DNA of 64,000 nt. Source: Ashinkailepas kermadecensis (taxonomy: Eukaryota; Arthropoda; Thecostraca; Neolepadidae). Under the pieces are notes generated by a model. It did not search any database. It was not told the DNA's origin and saw only the letters and a list, made by a program, of their open reading frames with translations. Numbering within the stretch: the first letter of the stretch is position 1; each line of letters starts with the position of its first letter. The position numbers and the translations under genes are program-made. The stretch spans positions 1,034,501 through 1,098,500 of the forward strand of contig JAOTOM010005148.1 in NCBI GenBank assembly GCA_034440615.1, given 5' to 3'. Shown here in pieces: positions 40,375 to 52,227 of the stretch.

Positions 40375-41447
40375 CCCGTCTCGGGGGGGGGTCGATAAAT
40401 TCCCCCCTCTAATCTACAAACTAGGAGTCGCACGAAAACGAAAGAGGTGTTATCGGAAAGCGCTCGACGAGTAGGGTCCGAAACCACCCCCAAATGTTAC
40501 CACTAAAAAAAGTGACGTCACTAGAGGGTCTATGTGATCACGAATAACATTATATTTTTGGCTCTGGGAGTTTTTTTTTTGGGGGGGGGGATTTGATCAA
40601 CAAAAATGATTTAGAATGAGAAAAGGAAGGCGAAATCGACCATGACCGTACAATTTTGCCCACCCAAATATCAACCTTTAAAGTTTTTGGAAGTTTCAAA
40701 ATGTTGAGTTTTGAATTTTCTTCAATTTTTTTTTTCTAATGGGTAGAGCCGACCACAAAGCATTGTTTGAAGTCAACTTGCCCTCATAAAAATGCTAATT
40801 TTAGCCAGAATCGTCGACTTTAGCCCAAATGGGCAAATATGCAAAAGTAATGTCATCAAAAACGGAAAAATTCAAAAATTCCTCTGGTGTGTTTCGTTGC
40901 CCCCTAAAGAAAACCAAACGCTGAAAGTTTCATTCAAATATCTGTATCCGTTAAAGCGTGAAACTAGCTGAACTTCTTTGACATTGCGTGTAAAGAAAGC
41001 ATACGACCTTCAATATAACAGGAGGTGCTGAGTTGACATCAAAAGTAACGTTAAGGATTATACTTTATTACTCCTTTATTTAAGGATAAAGGATTATACT
41101 TTATTACTATTTGAGTAATAAAGTATAATCCTTAACGTTACTTTTGATGTCAACTCAGCACCTCCTGGTATATTGAAGGTCGTATGCTTTCTTTACACGC
41201 AATGTCTAAAACCCAGGAGCATCTAAGAGCCATTCTTCGTTGTATTGAACTTCTTTGGAGGTGACCTGACTTGACCTTGAATAACTCGCTGACCGTAGGT
41301 GACTTGACTTCCAAATTTTCACACAACATGCCAAATTGATGTGGGAAAAGGTGTGCAAAACTTCAGCGCGCTGCGGCGTCCTTTTTTTGCCATACGCGAA
41401 AAAAAACGTAGGGGAGGGGGGTAAGAAGACCCCCGAGACAGGGTGGG
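40375..41447. mobile_element. ~1.07-kb TIR element with G-run ends, copy 2
   Basis: Ends are CCCGTCTCGGGGGGGGG and (inverted) ACCCCCGAGACAGGGTGGG. The left arm aligns with 12861 onward, and the right arm aligns with 63113-63335 read on -. No transposase frame. It is interrupted by the foldback insertion at 40980-41256, so the ancestral element was about 800 bp. The right part holds TGACCTTGA at 41272-41280 and further GTGACCT words. Confidence 0.7.
40980..41256. mobile_element. foldback insertion (93-bp arms) with 11-bp TSD
   Basis: The left arm 40980-41072 and right arm 41114-41206 are reverse complements apart from about one mismatch (AATATAACAGG versus AATATACCAGG). The direct repeat TGAACTTCTTT flanks the insert (40969-40979 and 41246-41256). 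The arm plus the right-hand 40 bp matches the single-copy segment at 53402-53540, which continues into a Penelope-type 3' end. This looks like two inverted copies of a Penelope-like 3' terminus inserted as one unit. Confidence 0.8.
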
Positions 41448-41569
41448 TTAATGCGTTTGATGACGAATACTGTATATACTTTCTATAGTAATGATAGTAC
41501 TAACTGGCTGGAGAAGACCGAGGAGTACTGACTGAGGACTTGGATTGAGAGGCGTGTAGGTGTGTGTGC

Positions 41570-41571
<2 letters not shown>

Positions 41572-41657
<86 letters not shown>
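41572..41657. repeat. (TA)n-(TG)n microsatellite
   Basis: About 45 bp of TA alternation passes directly into about 40 bp of TG alternation, the same order as at 18828-19160. Confidence 0.95.
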
Positions 41658-43793
41658 AAGTATTTGTGGGTCAGGTGCCAGGCTGGCTAAGGCTCGCGCT
41701 GAAGATGGTGGTGGCTGGAGTGAGAAAAGCCCGCAGTTACAAACTGGAAAGACGTATGAGGTCGAAATAAAATTTCAAGCAAATTGAGCTCATGAGGAAT
41801 TGGAAATATACGACACATAGAGGCTTCTAAGCAGAAAGGCTGTGTTTGTGTTTCCGACCATGAATTCGTGCAAAGCTTACACACTCTTAGAGTGTTATCT
41901 CCGCACGGAATCAATCGCCCTGGGTTAGTTCTGTTCCGTCTCAGCTATGTAGTGTTGGATGCCACACATTGATGGCTCAGTTACTAATCCATCTCAATGA
42001 GATAGTCAGGAGCGCATCATAGTGATAAGGCAGATATGGAAGAGCTGATAAGCCCGCTATGGATGTTGCCAGTCAGCTGGGATGGTCTTTAGCGGCAGAT
42101 GTGTCTTTAAATTAGCTCCTGAGTGCACCCTGGATAATTAATTATCGCTTGGCTAAAGACGGCAGCGTGAGAAGCTGTCAACCAAGAGCAGATATGATCA
42201 CAGCATGCACACAGGCCGACTGGTGTTGCCCAGAAACTACCAGTGATCAACTGAGCATAACGACGCTACATTACTCACATCTCACTCACGACCAGACAGC
42301 TTCATCATAAGCTTGGTATCGTTTCATCAGACTTCTGCATTCGCGGAGTGGTAAGATTACTGCAATCGTTGAGCAATATCTGAAGGCAGAACTTATTTAG
42401 CTTATTAGCAACTAATCACTATTTATCTGCGTAAATCGCGCATAAAATAGCACACCGGCTCGTACCAACTACGAATAAAAACTTCGGATACATTATTATT
42501 GAACGATATTCTTTGATACAACACCATTAGTTGTGGCTAATTAAAGCTGAACGTAATTAAAGGAAAAACCCAACCGACAAGCATCACGTTTTGCTCAATT
42601 TTCTGCATAAAGATTTCGAAGAGGCTAGGCCTGTTTTCAAAGGAGTAATGTGTTAAAATACACCTGTGTGTTTACTTCCTATGTATCCCAATGCATCTAA
42701 ACCCAAGGTCTTGAGTCAGGTGGCGTTTGAGCTAAGCATGTTCACGTCTATCGGAAAATATGAAGTAGCTTAGATAAACAACTTCATGCTCATGATACCT
42801 CAGTTCAGAAATAAGTTAGAACACGGTATATTTTGCCAACCAGGGTATATCAACTGTGACAATTTTTTAAGGAATTGAAAACAAGTCGAAATTTACCATT
42901 TGTTTGACGCTAACTTGTTTTCGCTTTCAAGAAGTATAACATTTGACACCATTCTGGTTGTCAAAAAACTGCCTTTTCTGGCTCCATTTCGATTGGACGC
43001 ATTATGAGGATAAGTCTAATTTCCCTAGTTACTCTGCATCTACTCAGCATGTTCACAATAAACCATGCACTAAGAAACAAAAGGTTATACAAACAAATAT
43101 TTACATTTCTACCATGTCAAGAATAACAACTGAAAGCAATATTCAAGTGCCGTGCTATCACAATTTTAAATCTTGAATCGTGACTTAAAATCAGATCACC
43201 AATTCAACAACCGTAGAGTTACTCATGGGTGTCAGAGCAGCAAAAATATTGGAGGGCAGGGGTGGGTGGGTGGTAACCAAGCATATTTATTTTTGCCTTT
43301 TTCAGTCAACGCCATAGAGTTAATAGTCAACATTGGATAATAGCAACATTGGATAAGGGGTCGTAATTCCTTTGCCCCTTCCTCTGTTCCCACGCCACTG
43401 AACTACCATTCCAAGCGGTCTACCTATGAAATAATGCACGGGCGTTCCTAATGATAATTCAAGATGCTTCCTATTCTGGGAACAAATAGTAATTCAGCTT
43501 AGAACACTTTGTGATTCAATGGACTACCTGTAACGACACATGAAGGCGATGTGGCACCAGCACAGAACACACATCCACTTTGTGCTCGCGGGTAAGCCAG
43601 CACGTCGGGAGTAGCTGAAGTTAATCCACCATAAGTACGTAGCTTGTAGACTGCATTACCGTCAGCTGAAAAATAGACTTGTCAAATGTGTATTTAGCGT
43701 ACAGGCTATGCTTCAATGGTTTGTGCATTTGTGCGATGTTATGCGCTGCAAGATGTTCGACAATGGTTGATTTTTTACTCGAATGTCACCGAC
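41658..43793. other. no gene seen
   Basis: GCTGAAGATGGTGGTGG (41699) with GTCGAAATAAA (41762) faintly resembles a Penelope-type 3' end, but I see no other support. The rest is AT-rich and unassigned. Confidence 0.35.
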
Positions 43794-43907
43794 TTTGGCG
43801 GGCGACCATAGTGAGTCGGCAGCGCAGTCCCCGGTGCGAGTGTCAGCTGCTTTGGCGGGCGACCGTAGTGAGTCAGCAGCGCAGTCCCCGGCGCGTGACG
43901 GCAGTCC
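43794..43907. repeat. 57-bp direct tandem duplication in a GC-rich island
   Basis: TTTGGCGGGCGACCATAGTG at 43794 recurs 57 bp later as TTTGGCGGGCGACCGTAGTG, including the AGCGCAGTCCCCGG segment. It lies in a GC- and CpG-rich island running to about 44320. The island is open on both strands but has no recognised domain. The + frame across it begins at TTG. Confidence 0.8.
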
Positions 43908-46439
43908 GGCCTGATCAGCGCCGCCGTCACACCGCCAGTACAGCCGAGACTGGTCAGCGCAGCTGGCGTCAGCAGCGTCAGCCGACCCCGATCGCAGCCG
44001 ACTTCGGTGCAGGCGCCGCGTCCCAAGTGCGGGGCGGCCAACCCGCGTCATCCGCATATGTCACGACCTGCTTTGTCCGCGGAGCGCTCGGTGGGTGGGC
44101 CCGTGACGCGCTCGTGAGGCGAGACAGCTCGCCGCCCGCTTCCGCTCCATCCGGCTCGTGATTCAGCGTGTGCCGCGCTGCTGGTCACAACAGCGGACAC
44201 CCGCCAGCGGCGCTGTGGTGACGTTGCACACACCATGCACCGTGCGTCCCCTTGACCCTGCAGGAGCTCCTCTGACCCACTCGTAATCAGCCGCGCAGTG
44301 CAAGTAACGTCAGGTTGCGCTGCCCACAGCGCAACGCGTCTTCTTGGTCTCGAGGGACTTGAAGGGAAGGTATCGGCCCTGATGGTCGATGCAATATCGC
44401 CCTCCCAGGGTGTTTCATAACATTATTCTAAGTACACCACACCTGCAGTGCAGTGCTGCATGCCTCTATGTTTTCGCTGCACATCCTGCAAGATTGCTCG
44501 ACAGTTTTATCTTGCAAACCTGAAATTAACCGCAGGAAAAAATACACTGGTATGCTGTTCGAAATCAGATCTTAACCCTCTTAGTACGGCAGAATTTTTG
44601 ACGCTTTGTAGTGCAAAGCGTCGAAATGGGATGGAGTAATTTGACCCCACTCTCACCCTCACTTTAAGCTAGGTAGATATACGTGGCGGACGCCGTGACG
44701 TAGCCATATCGCTGCATGTCCAGTGATACTTGACACATCTTTGTCAGTCTTTTTTGGCTGACCTTCGAGATTGGGTCAAGCAGGTGAATGCTGAGGGTGC
44801 GGTCTGAAGGTCGTCTCCGCAGCTTTCAACAGGGTCGGTTTTCAAGGATAATGGGGGCAAACGTAGTTTACCCATTTTCATGCTTCTAGAACTCCATTCG
44901 GGTGCAGTGTGTGTCCTACCTATATTTCAATGAGACAGTGTTGAAAATGATCCAGTCTGAAGGAAATGTCAATTCTGATTCAATGTGTGCCCTTAAATGC
45001 ACCAAAATATCCTATTAAATCTGATTAACTGTTCGATAAAACTAGTTCACCTCGTATATTAGGTTAGTTTACCTTGTACGCAAGATATATCAACGAACAC
45101 TATGTTGTAAGCATAGGCCTAAAACCGGGAATGTCACCAGTTACGTGCCATATTTTGAGATCACTTTTTTTTAAACCACTGACGTGATATTGTGAATTAT
45201 TGTGATATTATGAATCAATTTTCAACCACAAAATTTACATCTTTGTTCCAAAGTTGGAATCATGGATAGAAGTGTTAAGAAACAAATATTTTTAGTGAAC
45301 AACTAGTCTGCACTCTAAACTAAGCCAGTCTAAACTAGACAGCCTGGAATTGACCTTCATCGACAGTATCGAGTGACTTACTTACCCATGACTTACTTTT
45401 AGCCTCACGACTGGCGGGAAAGCAGTACTAACATGGATGCGCCAAAAGGCAGTGCCCACTTGTCTGCTGCAATCAGCCGACTAAGCCCAGTAACGATGCA
45501 AGTCCGTAAAAATGTAAACTAATTGGCCGCAACAATTACCCCACTTTGAGGAAGGGACGGTTTGGGTAACTAGCTTCTCTACATCTGAGAGCTTTGGCAT
45601 ATCTGGAATACAGGCGACAAAACTAACACGGGCCACGTTATTCAGCGGCGACTGTAGTACGTGTTGGTAATGATTAGCAGCATGTGTTCTAGTAGGTTAG
45701 ACTAGGCAATATTTGTTTGCCCATTCAAGAAGGGCCAGGAACGCCCCTGGTTTTCAGACCCAAATCGTGACGAAAAATGAGATTTGGTGGTTCAATATCG
45801 ATGGCATGCAGACTGAAGAATTGGGCTACCACCACGACATGCACAAAGGCTGAGTACCAGGAAATACGTAATAAACTGTCGAGGCTGATGCTTTTCGAAA
45901 CAGATTGTGCTGAAGAAGATGGAATGTGTCACACGAACGCTTCGTCATGCTGAATGTTATAGAAGGATATTGTCGAAAAATAAACGAACGCCAACACTTT
46001 TAATCACATTTTCTGACGCTATTCACACGAGAATCCACACAAACATGACGAATTACCCTGGGAAGCCCTGATTTAACCATGTTGACTTCGCAATTGTCCG
46101 TACTTTGGCCTCCAGGGCATCTGTGATACGTGCACTATCGGAGTGTTTCAATTCATATATCAGTGACCCGAACAGATATTAACTTGAACTTGGAATAGTA
46201 TTATATGACATAATTTGATATTATGCATGCTTCGAGGTTTCAAACCTTCGTGATCAAATAATACAGATCATTTTTTTTTCCAACTTAAATCCCAGTTTAA
46301 CTTTATTATCTAACCTGAGCACAATTTGTTTTGCATTTGTTCTTTTTGTAGTTTGTTCATTCACTCATCTTTAACCGATTATATATTTTGCGGTTGAGTA
46401 ATGATACATCTTTCAATACACTTCCAAAATACATTGGTG
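43908..46439. other. no gene seen; possible Penelope 3' fragment
   Basis: At about 45728-45766, AAGAAGGGCCAGGAACGCCC and TGGTTTTCAGAC resemble the segment at 53411-53445 (GAAGAATGGCCCTTAGACGC, TGGGTTTCAGAC). Otherwise AT-rich unique-looking DNA. Confidence 0.35.
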
Positions 46440-47349
46440 CAAGGTTGATTCCTGTCATTGACCTGCCCTAAGTCCGTGACCTGAACACAAACTGGATCTC
46501 CTCTGTTCGTTGCATGTCAGCTATCCGAAGATATGCCATAGTGCAAAACACTTTCCTAAGCGGTTCAGAAATTGTCTCAGGAAAAATATTAGTGGGATGA
46601 GGGGTCAAGCCCCCAATTTCGCATGCCATGAGGATAGTGCTGGTAGTAGCTGGCACTGACCCTTCCAACAAAGTTGAACAGCATATTGCACCACCTAGCG
46701 AAACTAGGCATCCTGGGATGGCGAACAATTCAATTGAGCGGTCGTGAGAGCAAAATGGAACTTGGGAAAACGCCTGCCAAGCTAGACAGCCTGCCGTGAG
46801 CACCGGGGCGGAATGCACTGAGCAAGTGGACGGCAATGATGTGGTGTGGAGGTTTACGACCGACACGCACATGCGCCGCGAGCCTCTCAGGCATCTGCCG
46901 GAGGTCTTGGCGCACGCACAGCCGGTCTTGGGTAGCCTTGTTACGGTGTTGTTTAGTGCGCCGAACGGTTTTACGAGACATCCTAAATCGGTCGGATCGT
47001 TCGCTTGCATCGGCTTGAAAGCAGCATCCCTCATTGAGTGGAACTTAGCGGTAATTAGCGCACATTTTATATACCGGTAAGGTGTATTATTCGGCTAATA
47101 TGGAGGCCATGCCCGCTGGCCGGTCACAGTAGAAGGCCGCCTGACCGATCCGGTGTCGACACTTGGCAACGGCACGCCTGTACCCCTAGTCAAGAGGTGC
47201 TGAGAGCGGGGAGGCACAACGGTATCGGGACAAAGGTAGGCCTGCATTCTTCAAGCCGGACATGTGTTATATTGTGGAAGGCATCGCGAGGAAAACGGAG
47301 AAGCGATCATGAATAAACTATAGTGGTATAAGTTGGAAAATGGCTGGCA
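46440..47349. other. unassigned; 188-codon frame on - of doubtful reality
   Basis: The - frame 46468-47034 begins MRDAAFKPMQANDPTD and is Cys/Thr/Ser-rich. Overlapping frames on both strands are also open through the GC-rich middle (46780-47000). An ATATAAAAT word read on - sits upstream (about 47064). I recognise no domain. Codon content looks no better than in the alternative frames, so I do not call a gene. Confidence 0.3.
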
Positions 47350-48527
47350 TGGACATCATTATAATACTTACAAAAATTTTGGATAACTCGCCAATGTATT
47401 GTTCAAATTTGTGATCGAAAATGCCGAAAATGCAATGAAAAGCTTTCCGCTGCAAGCCATCATCAGTTGAAGTATAGCATTTGCATATCAGTTACAAGTC
47501 AAAAAGCAACGTACTACAATACTTTTTGACTCACATAATACTACAATCACTCGTCGAAAACATCACAACACTTCCTATTTTACAATTGTGCATAGGTCGC
47601 GAAGACCGTGTAAAAACAAAAGCAAATAAAGCCCACAAACCCCCACCTCCACAGTTCCCCACATCATATACCACAGTATGAAACACGCACCTCTACGTTG
47701 CCCGGGTGCTACATTGGCAAAGCGCTTCTCACACAAACAACATATGTCAACCAGTTGTATTTACTAGGGCCAAGAGTTTGTCATGGTGCTAAGAGTGGGT
47801 TTCATGTCACGAATGTGCATAGGCTGATACATTTTTACCTCAGCGCTGTCGCGGTTCGTTCTAAGAATTTGTATTCTGAATGCCGCTTTAACACAATAAT
47901 TTTGAATGTTGATGTGTTCTCTAACTATGCGCTCACCGAGAGGAGTATCAAGCTTCCTGTGGCGGGCATATCCAATGTGTTCATTAAACCGGTCACGAAT
48001 CGGATGTTTGCTTTCCTCTTTGTAGGAAATCTTTTGGTGGTCTTTCTCGCATATCATGCGTGCTAATTTATTTACGGCATTCCTTCGTAGATATTTGCCT
48101 TCTAATCCGCAATGACATGTGTGACAAAATTGTCTACCAGAAAGGCACTGTGATGGAGATGACGCCGATCGTACCAATTTGTCCTTAACGGTGAGACCAC
48201 TCACCTAAGAGACTTTCAGCGGTACCTTTGATTCTTTGACAATTCCATTAACCCGTTTTACAAATGTTTCGTGTATGCATGGAAAGCTCATGTATATGAC
48301 TTTTTGTACTTTTTTAAAATTATTTTTGCATCTCACACCTCTTTTACTTTCAAATTTGGGCGTATGTTCACTCAGTATGCAAGTTTTAGGGGCATGGTGA
48401 ACGAGATGTATCGGATATACGTTCTAAATAAATAACTGTGTCATACGATTCAGACTCTTTTCTGTGGTTCATTTGCCAGATGAGACGTTAATTTCCCGGA
48501 CGAGCTGCGATCTTAGCATTGTTTTTG
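47350..48527 (-). pseudogene. Penelope-like element, left (inverted) copy: RT thumb to GIY-YIG and 3' end
   Basis: Read on -, the copy starts at the junction near 48527 with the RT thumb/linker region, then YMSFPCIHETFVKRVN. The frame 48204-47764 reads SGLTVKDKLVRSA, CHTCHCGLEGKYLRRN, SYKEESKHPIRDRFNEH and LDTPLGERIVREH. The last blocks are the GIY-YIG endonuclease region of Penelope-like elements (R..EH and LG..I..H conserved). The Y-IG-E position is damaged to YKEE. Its 3' tail (to 47350) contains CAACTGATGATGGCTTGC and GCGGAAAGC, the 'AAGATG...CCGAAA' type motif near the ends of these elements. In life such proteins combine an RT with a nuclease for target-primed insertion. This copy lacks the RT core. 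Confidence 0.8.
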
Positions 48528-50170
48528 ACACCTATGAAAAAAACAAATTATACGAACAACTCGATGAATGTACCAAAAAAAACTCTTGAAAGCCATCCTG
48601 CTGAACAAAATTCCGGACGACCATCTCCGTCTGCTCCCACCTCAGCATTATCGGGCCGCTGAGATTTATGGGCTGCCCAAATCCCATAAGACAGGCAACC
48701 CACGAACTCCGATTGTATCTGGTTGTGGGGATCCACTAAGCAAATTATCTTGGTTCCTCCAGTGTATTTTCACACAACTCCTGTCCTTCATTCCAGCCCA
48801 AATACAGGAGCATACTTAGCGTGCATGAAGGAAACATTCGCTACTAAGCTGCCACAAGGAAGCATACTATTCTTCCTTGATGTACGTAACTGGTATGGGA
48901 GCATTTCGATTCATGAGAGCATTGATGAAGTAATGAAAATGATTTAGACTTATTGCCACATTTCGAATCTCTTCGGAAATTCACCTACGGACATTCTCGT
49001 TCTTCGAACCCATGTGCTATCTAACAACTTTGCCTCTTTTGGATGTTACTTCTATAAGCTAATATCTGGCGTGCCAATGGGAAAGAGAGTGGCTCCACCT
49101 GCAGCGATTGCCTTCATGTATATTTTAGAAACGGACTTCATGTCAAAGATGGAGTGTGTAGCAGCGCAAGACGTAAGATACATCGACGATATTCTCGGGG
49201 TGTGGACACATGGCATCGATAAGTTTACAAGCTTCTTCAACGAGCTTAGCGAATACAACCAGTGGATTAGTTTTACCATGGACGACACTTATCCATCAGA
49301 CCACTTAGCTTTACTTTACACTCTAATACAGTACACCCGCCAGGGTACTACACCACGGAGTTATTGGTAAAGCCGAAGACCGCACCAATTGTGCTATGCT
49401 TTGAATCCGCCCATCCAGTGAGCATGACAAATAAATACTAAGATCGCAGCTCATCCAGGCAGGTAAAGTCTCCTCTGATAAACTAGCCACCGAAAGGAGC
49501 CTGAATCGTATGCGACAGTTGTTTATTGAGAACGGATATCCGATACATCTCGTTCACCACGCCGCTAAAATTTTATGCTGAGTGAACATACGCCTAAGTT
49601 CACTCGTACCTTCTAAGGGGAGTAAAGAAGGTACGAGATACACCAAAAATGGATCGTACAACAAAAATGTCATATACATGAGCTTTCCATGCATAAACGA
49701 AACAATTGTAAAGTGGGTTAATATAATTGTCGAGGTATCAAATGTACCGCTGAAAGTCTCTTGGCTGAGTGGTCTCACCATTAAGGACAAATTTGTACGA
49801 TCGGCGTAATCTCCTCAGTACCCTTCTGGTAAACATTTTTTGTCACACATGTCATTGAGGATTAATAGGCAAATGTGTACAAAGAAATTTCGTAGATAAA
49901 TTGGAGTTTTATTTGTTTTTGTTTTTACATGATCTTGGCGACCTGTATGCATAAATGTTATGTGTATGCATAAATGTTAAAAAGAAAGTGCAATGTCTTC
50001 GGCGTTGATTGTGGTTTTATGAGCACTCTTTTTGACTTGTGACTGAAATGCAAATGATATATTTGAACTGAAGATGACTTGTAGCCGAAAGCTATTCTTT
50101 GTAATTTGCGATCACAAACTTGAAGAATACGTTGGCATGTTATCGATCAGTTTTATAACAATTAAAATAA
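48528..50170 (+). pseudogene. Penelope-like element, right copy: RT core, thumb, 3' end
   Basis: On + in several frames: NKLYEQLDECTKK, IYGLPKSHKTGNPRTPIVSG (fingers), ILFFLDVRNWYGSI (motif A), GVPMGKRVAPPAAIAFM (motif B), VRYIDDILGVW (motif C, catalytic DD present), QWISFTMDD, RQLFIENGYPIH (thumb), YMSFPCINETIVKWVN and SGLTIKDKFVRSA. It breaks off at the start of the nuclease region (about 49860). The 3' end at about 49990-50140 has GAACTGAAGATGACTTG and TAGCCGAAAGCT. Frame breaks near 48800, 48945 and 49370 show it is dead. The last 700 bp is the inverted counterpart of 47350-48527, so the pair forms a large head-to-head inverted repeat. Confidence 0.9.
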
Positions 50171-51139
50171 ACAATAATATAATAATATAGTTTGTCATCA
50201 TCCCACACAAGCATTATACTAAGCCAAAGCTTTGATATACCGGTGCTAATATGCATGTCAATCTTGGTGGAGAGGTCTACTTATCTTACCGTGCGACATG
50301 TCAATGCTGGAACTGGTTGAAACGATATTTGGCACACATTCCCATTCAATAATATGTTGGAGAATGTGCCGTCTCCGCGAAGAATCCATCAACAAAACGC
50401 TCAACACTCTCTCCCAGGAATTCACGCAAGAGAAACACGGGATTGGATAATAGCAGGCACTCGACCTTGCTGAAAAGTGCCGGCACCCATGATCACAGCG
50501 CCCTTCGTCTAATTCTTCTTCCATCGATGCCCAGTGCGGTTGACCAGGTATGGCGCAGATGACCACATGCTGATAACGTTAATTTGATGGGGTTATAACA
50601 CTTGTATTTGCGAATGGCTCTTGTTATGCCTAAGGAGGAAATGATAAGCGTGCTTCTCATGGCCGTCTCCCTTGGAGTGCTGTTCGTTATTCGCATCTTC
50701 AAGTAACAATAATAATGATAATCACATTTTTACGCGCCTCAATTGGTACAGACCTTCACAGGCACATATCAAGTGTTGGATCGCTGTATATCAGAACATC
50801 AGAACTCACGAAAATCGTTAGAGATAGTTGTTTGCCATTGAAAGGAGCGCCTTCGGGTCGTACTGGTCTTACGCCGTGAAAGAGTCCCCCCCCTCCCTGA
50901 GACGTGACGTGGGAGCTTCAATTTGTTGCTCGATGTGCCCTGACCTCTGGTTGTGCCACCAGCAGTCGCTCGATTTCATCCCCATTCAAATATGCGTTGC
51001 GGTCATGACATCTGGGTAGAAAATCAGGTGTGCCCGTAGGCGGAACAAGCTTTGTAGACATATTAAGCCTTTGAAAGCCTTCAACTGAATGCTACTGTTG
51101 ATCACGTCTTTCCATGTTGTTCATCCATTGTCCGGCACT
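50171..51139. other. no gene seen
   Basis: AT-rich sequence grading into the GC-rich island. No element recognised. Confidence 0.4.
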
Positions 51140-51437
51140 TTCCATGCACGGACGTTCACTTCGCAGCTTCCTCCCGTCACTGACCACGCCCACCCAGTCA
51201 ACAGACACCCTGGGAGTGAGTGGCCGGGCTTCTCCGACAGACGATGGGCGCAGCACAGTGTCGCCCTTTATCTGACGATCGCCTCCTGAAAATACCGGCC
51301 GCATTCCTCCAGCGAGCCGATTAATCTGGACGGTCCGGCGCCCTGGTGAACGTCTCCATTGACGACTATGCCGCAGCATGCGGGCCGAGGCCTTGGCGCC
51401 GGCGCCGGGCCGTGACGTCAGCACAACGCAGGCGGCC

Positions 51438-51929
51438 GAGATGAAGGCGGCTGCGGCGGCGGCTCTGTTCGGGGCCGCGGCAGTGGCGGTGCCGGTGTCG
51501 ACGCCGGTGGTGTCCACTGCAGGGGCGGTGCCGGTGTCGGCGCTGGCGGTACCCATCGTAGTGTCGGCGCTGGCGGTGCCAACCGCAGTGGCGGTGTCGG
51601 CACCGGCGGGGCCCACCGCAGTGGCGGTGCCGGTGTCGGCGCCGGCGGTGCCTACCACAGTGGCGGTGCTGGTGTCGGCGCCGGCGTGGCCCACCACAGT
51701 GGCGGTGCCGGTGTCGGCGCCGGCGGTGCCTACCACAGTGGCGGTGCTGGTGTCGGCACCGGCGAGACCCACCACAGTGGCAGTGCCGGTGTCAGCGCCG
51801 GCAGTGCCTACCACAGTGGCGGTGCTGGTGTCGGCGCCGGCGGTAACCACCGCAGTAGTAGTGCGGTGTCGGCGCTGGTGGTGCCCACCGCAGTGGCGGT
51901 GCTGGTGTCGGCGCCAGCGGAAGCCGTGA
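51438..51929 (+). CDS. possible secreted Ala/Val/Pro repeat protein (doubtful)
   Basis: In a GC- and CpG-rich island (about 51140-51990), an ATG at 51438 opens a frame that begins MKAAAAAALFGAAAVAVPVS. This is a short positive N-terminus and a hydrophobic Ala run, like a signal peptide. Several 13-residue repeats of the type VAVPVSAPAVPTT follow, encoded by a 39-bp minisatellite with Trp, Arg or Gly substitutions in single units. Hydrophobic A/V/P repeats of this kind occur in arthropod cuticle and other extracellular proteins. Against a gene: near 51862 the repeat slips frame although the DNA repeat continues, ending the frame soon after, and the opposite strand is open for 306 codons through the same minisatellite. 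The longer frame starts at 51378. It may simply be a GC-rich minisatellite. Confidence 0.25.
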   Translation, partial: EMKAAAAAALFGAAAVAVPVSTPVVSTAGAVPVSALAVPIVVSALAVPTAVAVSAPAGPTAVAVPVSAPAVPTTVAVLVSAPAWPTTVAVPVSAPAVPTTVAVLVSAPARPTTVAVPVSAPAVPTTVAVLVSAPAVTTAVVVRCRRWWCPPQWRCWCRRQRKP

Positions 51930-51930
51930 T
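51520..51930. repeat. 39-bp GC-rich minisatellite
   Basis: Around ten units built from GTGGCGGTGCCGGTGTCGGC followed by GCCGGCGGTGCCTACCACA-like sequence. The first units are shorter or irregular and the last ones diverge. Confidence 0.85.
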
Positions 51931-52227
51931 GTCCCAGATACTGCCGCTGCAGGCGACGGTTTCCGTTGCAGTTCTGATGTCGGGGACCGTATCTGCGGTG
52001 ACGTCGGCCCACACGCTATCTCCTTGTCTGCGTTCGAGTAAACAAGTATCCTGTGATAAAGTTCAGAGTGTCCGGGGTGTTGATTTTAGGAATAGCCATG
52101 GTCTTTCCGCATGAATGTAGAAGGGTTCCATGGTTGCATTATTTTGCGAAACTACCCAACAAGTGAGAGCTAGATGTATCTGTGTACAATTTAGTTAGGA
52201 GTGGTAATTGGGTCCATTCTATTCGCG

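Noticed and set aside
41690..41775. Penelope-type 3' end next to the 41.6-kb microsatellite
   Set aside because: Only two weak words (GCTGAAGATGG and GTCGAAAT) match. No flanking element sequence supports it.
43679..44161. 160-codon frame on + in the 43.8-44.3-kb GC-rich island
   Set aside because: TTG start, a 57-bp duplication inside, an equally open opposite strand and no domain.
46468..47034. 188-codon Cys/Thr-rich frame on -
   Set aside because: No recognisable domain. Competing frames on both strands are open over the same GC-rich stretch, and there is no sign of splice sites or homologous repeats.
51092..52012. 306-codon frame on - with GADTSTATVVGTA repeats
   Set aside because: It is the opposite strand of the 39-bp minisatellite. 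Openness comes from the triplet-length unit and high GC.
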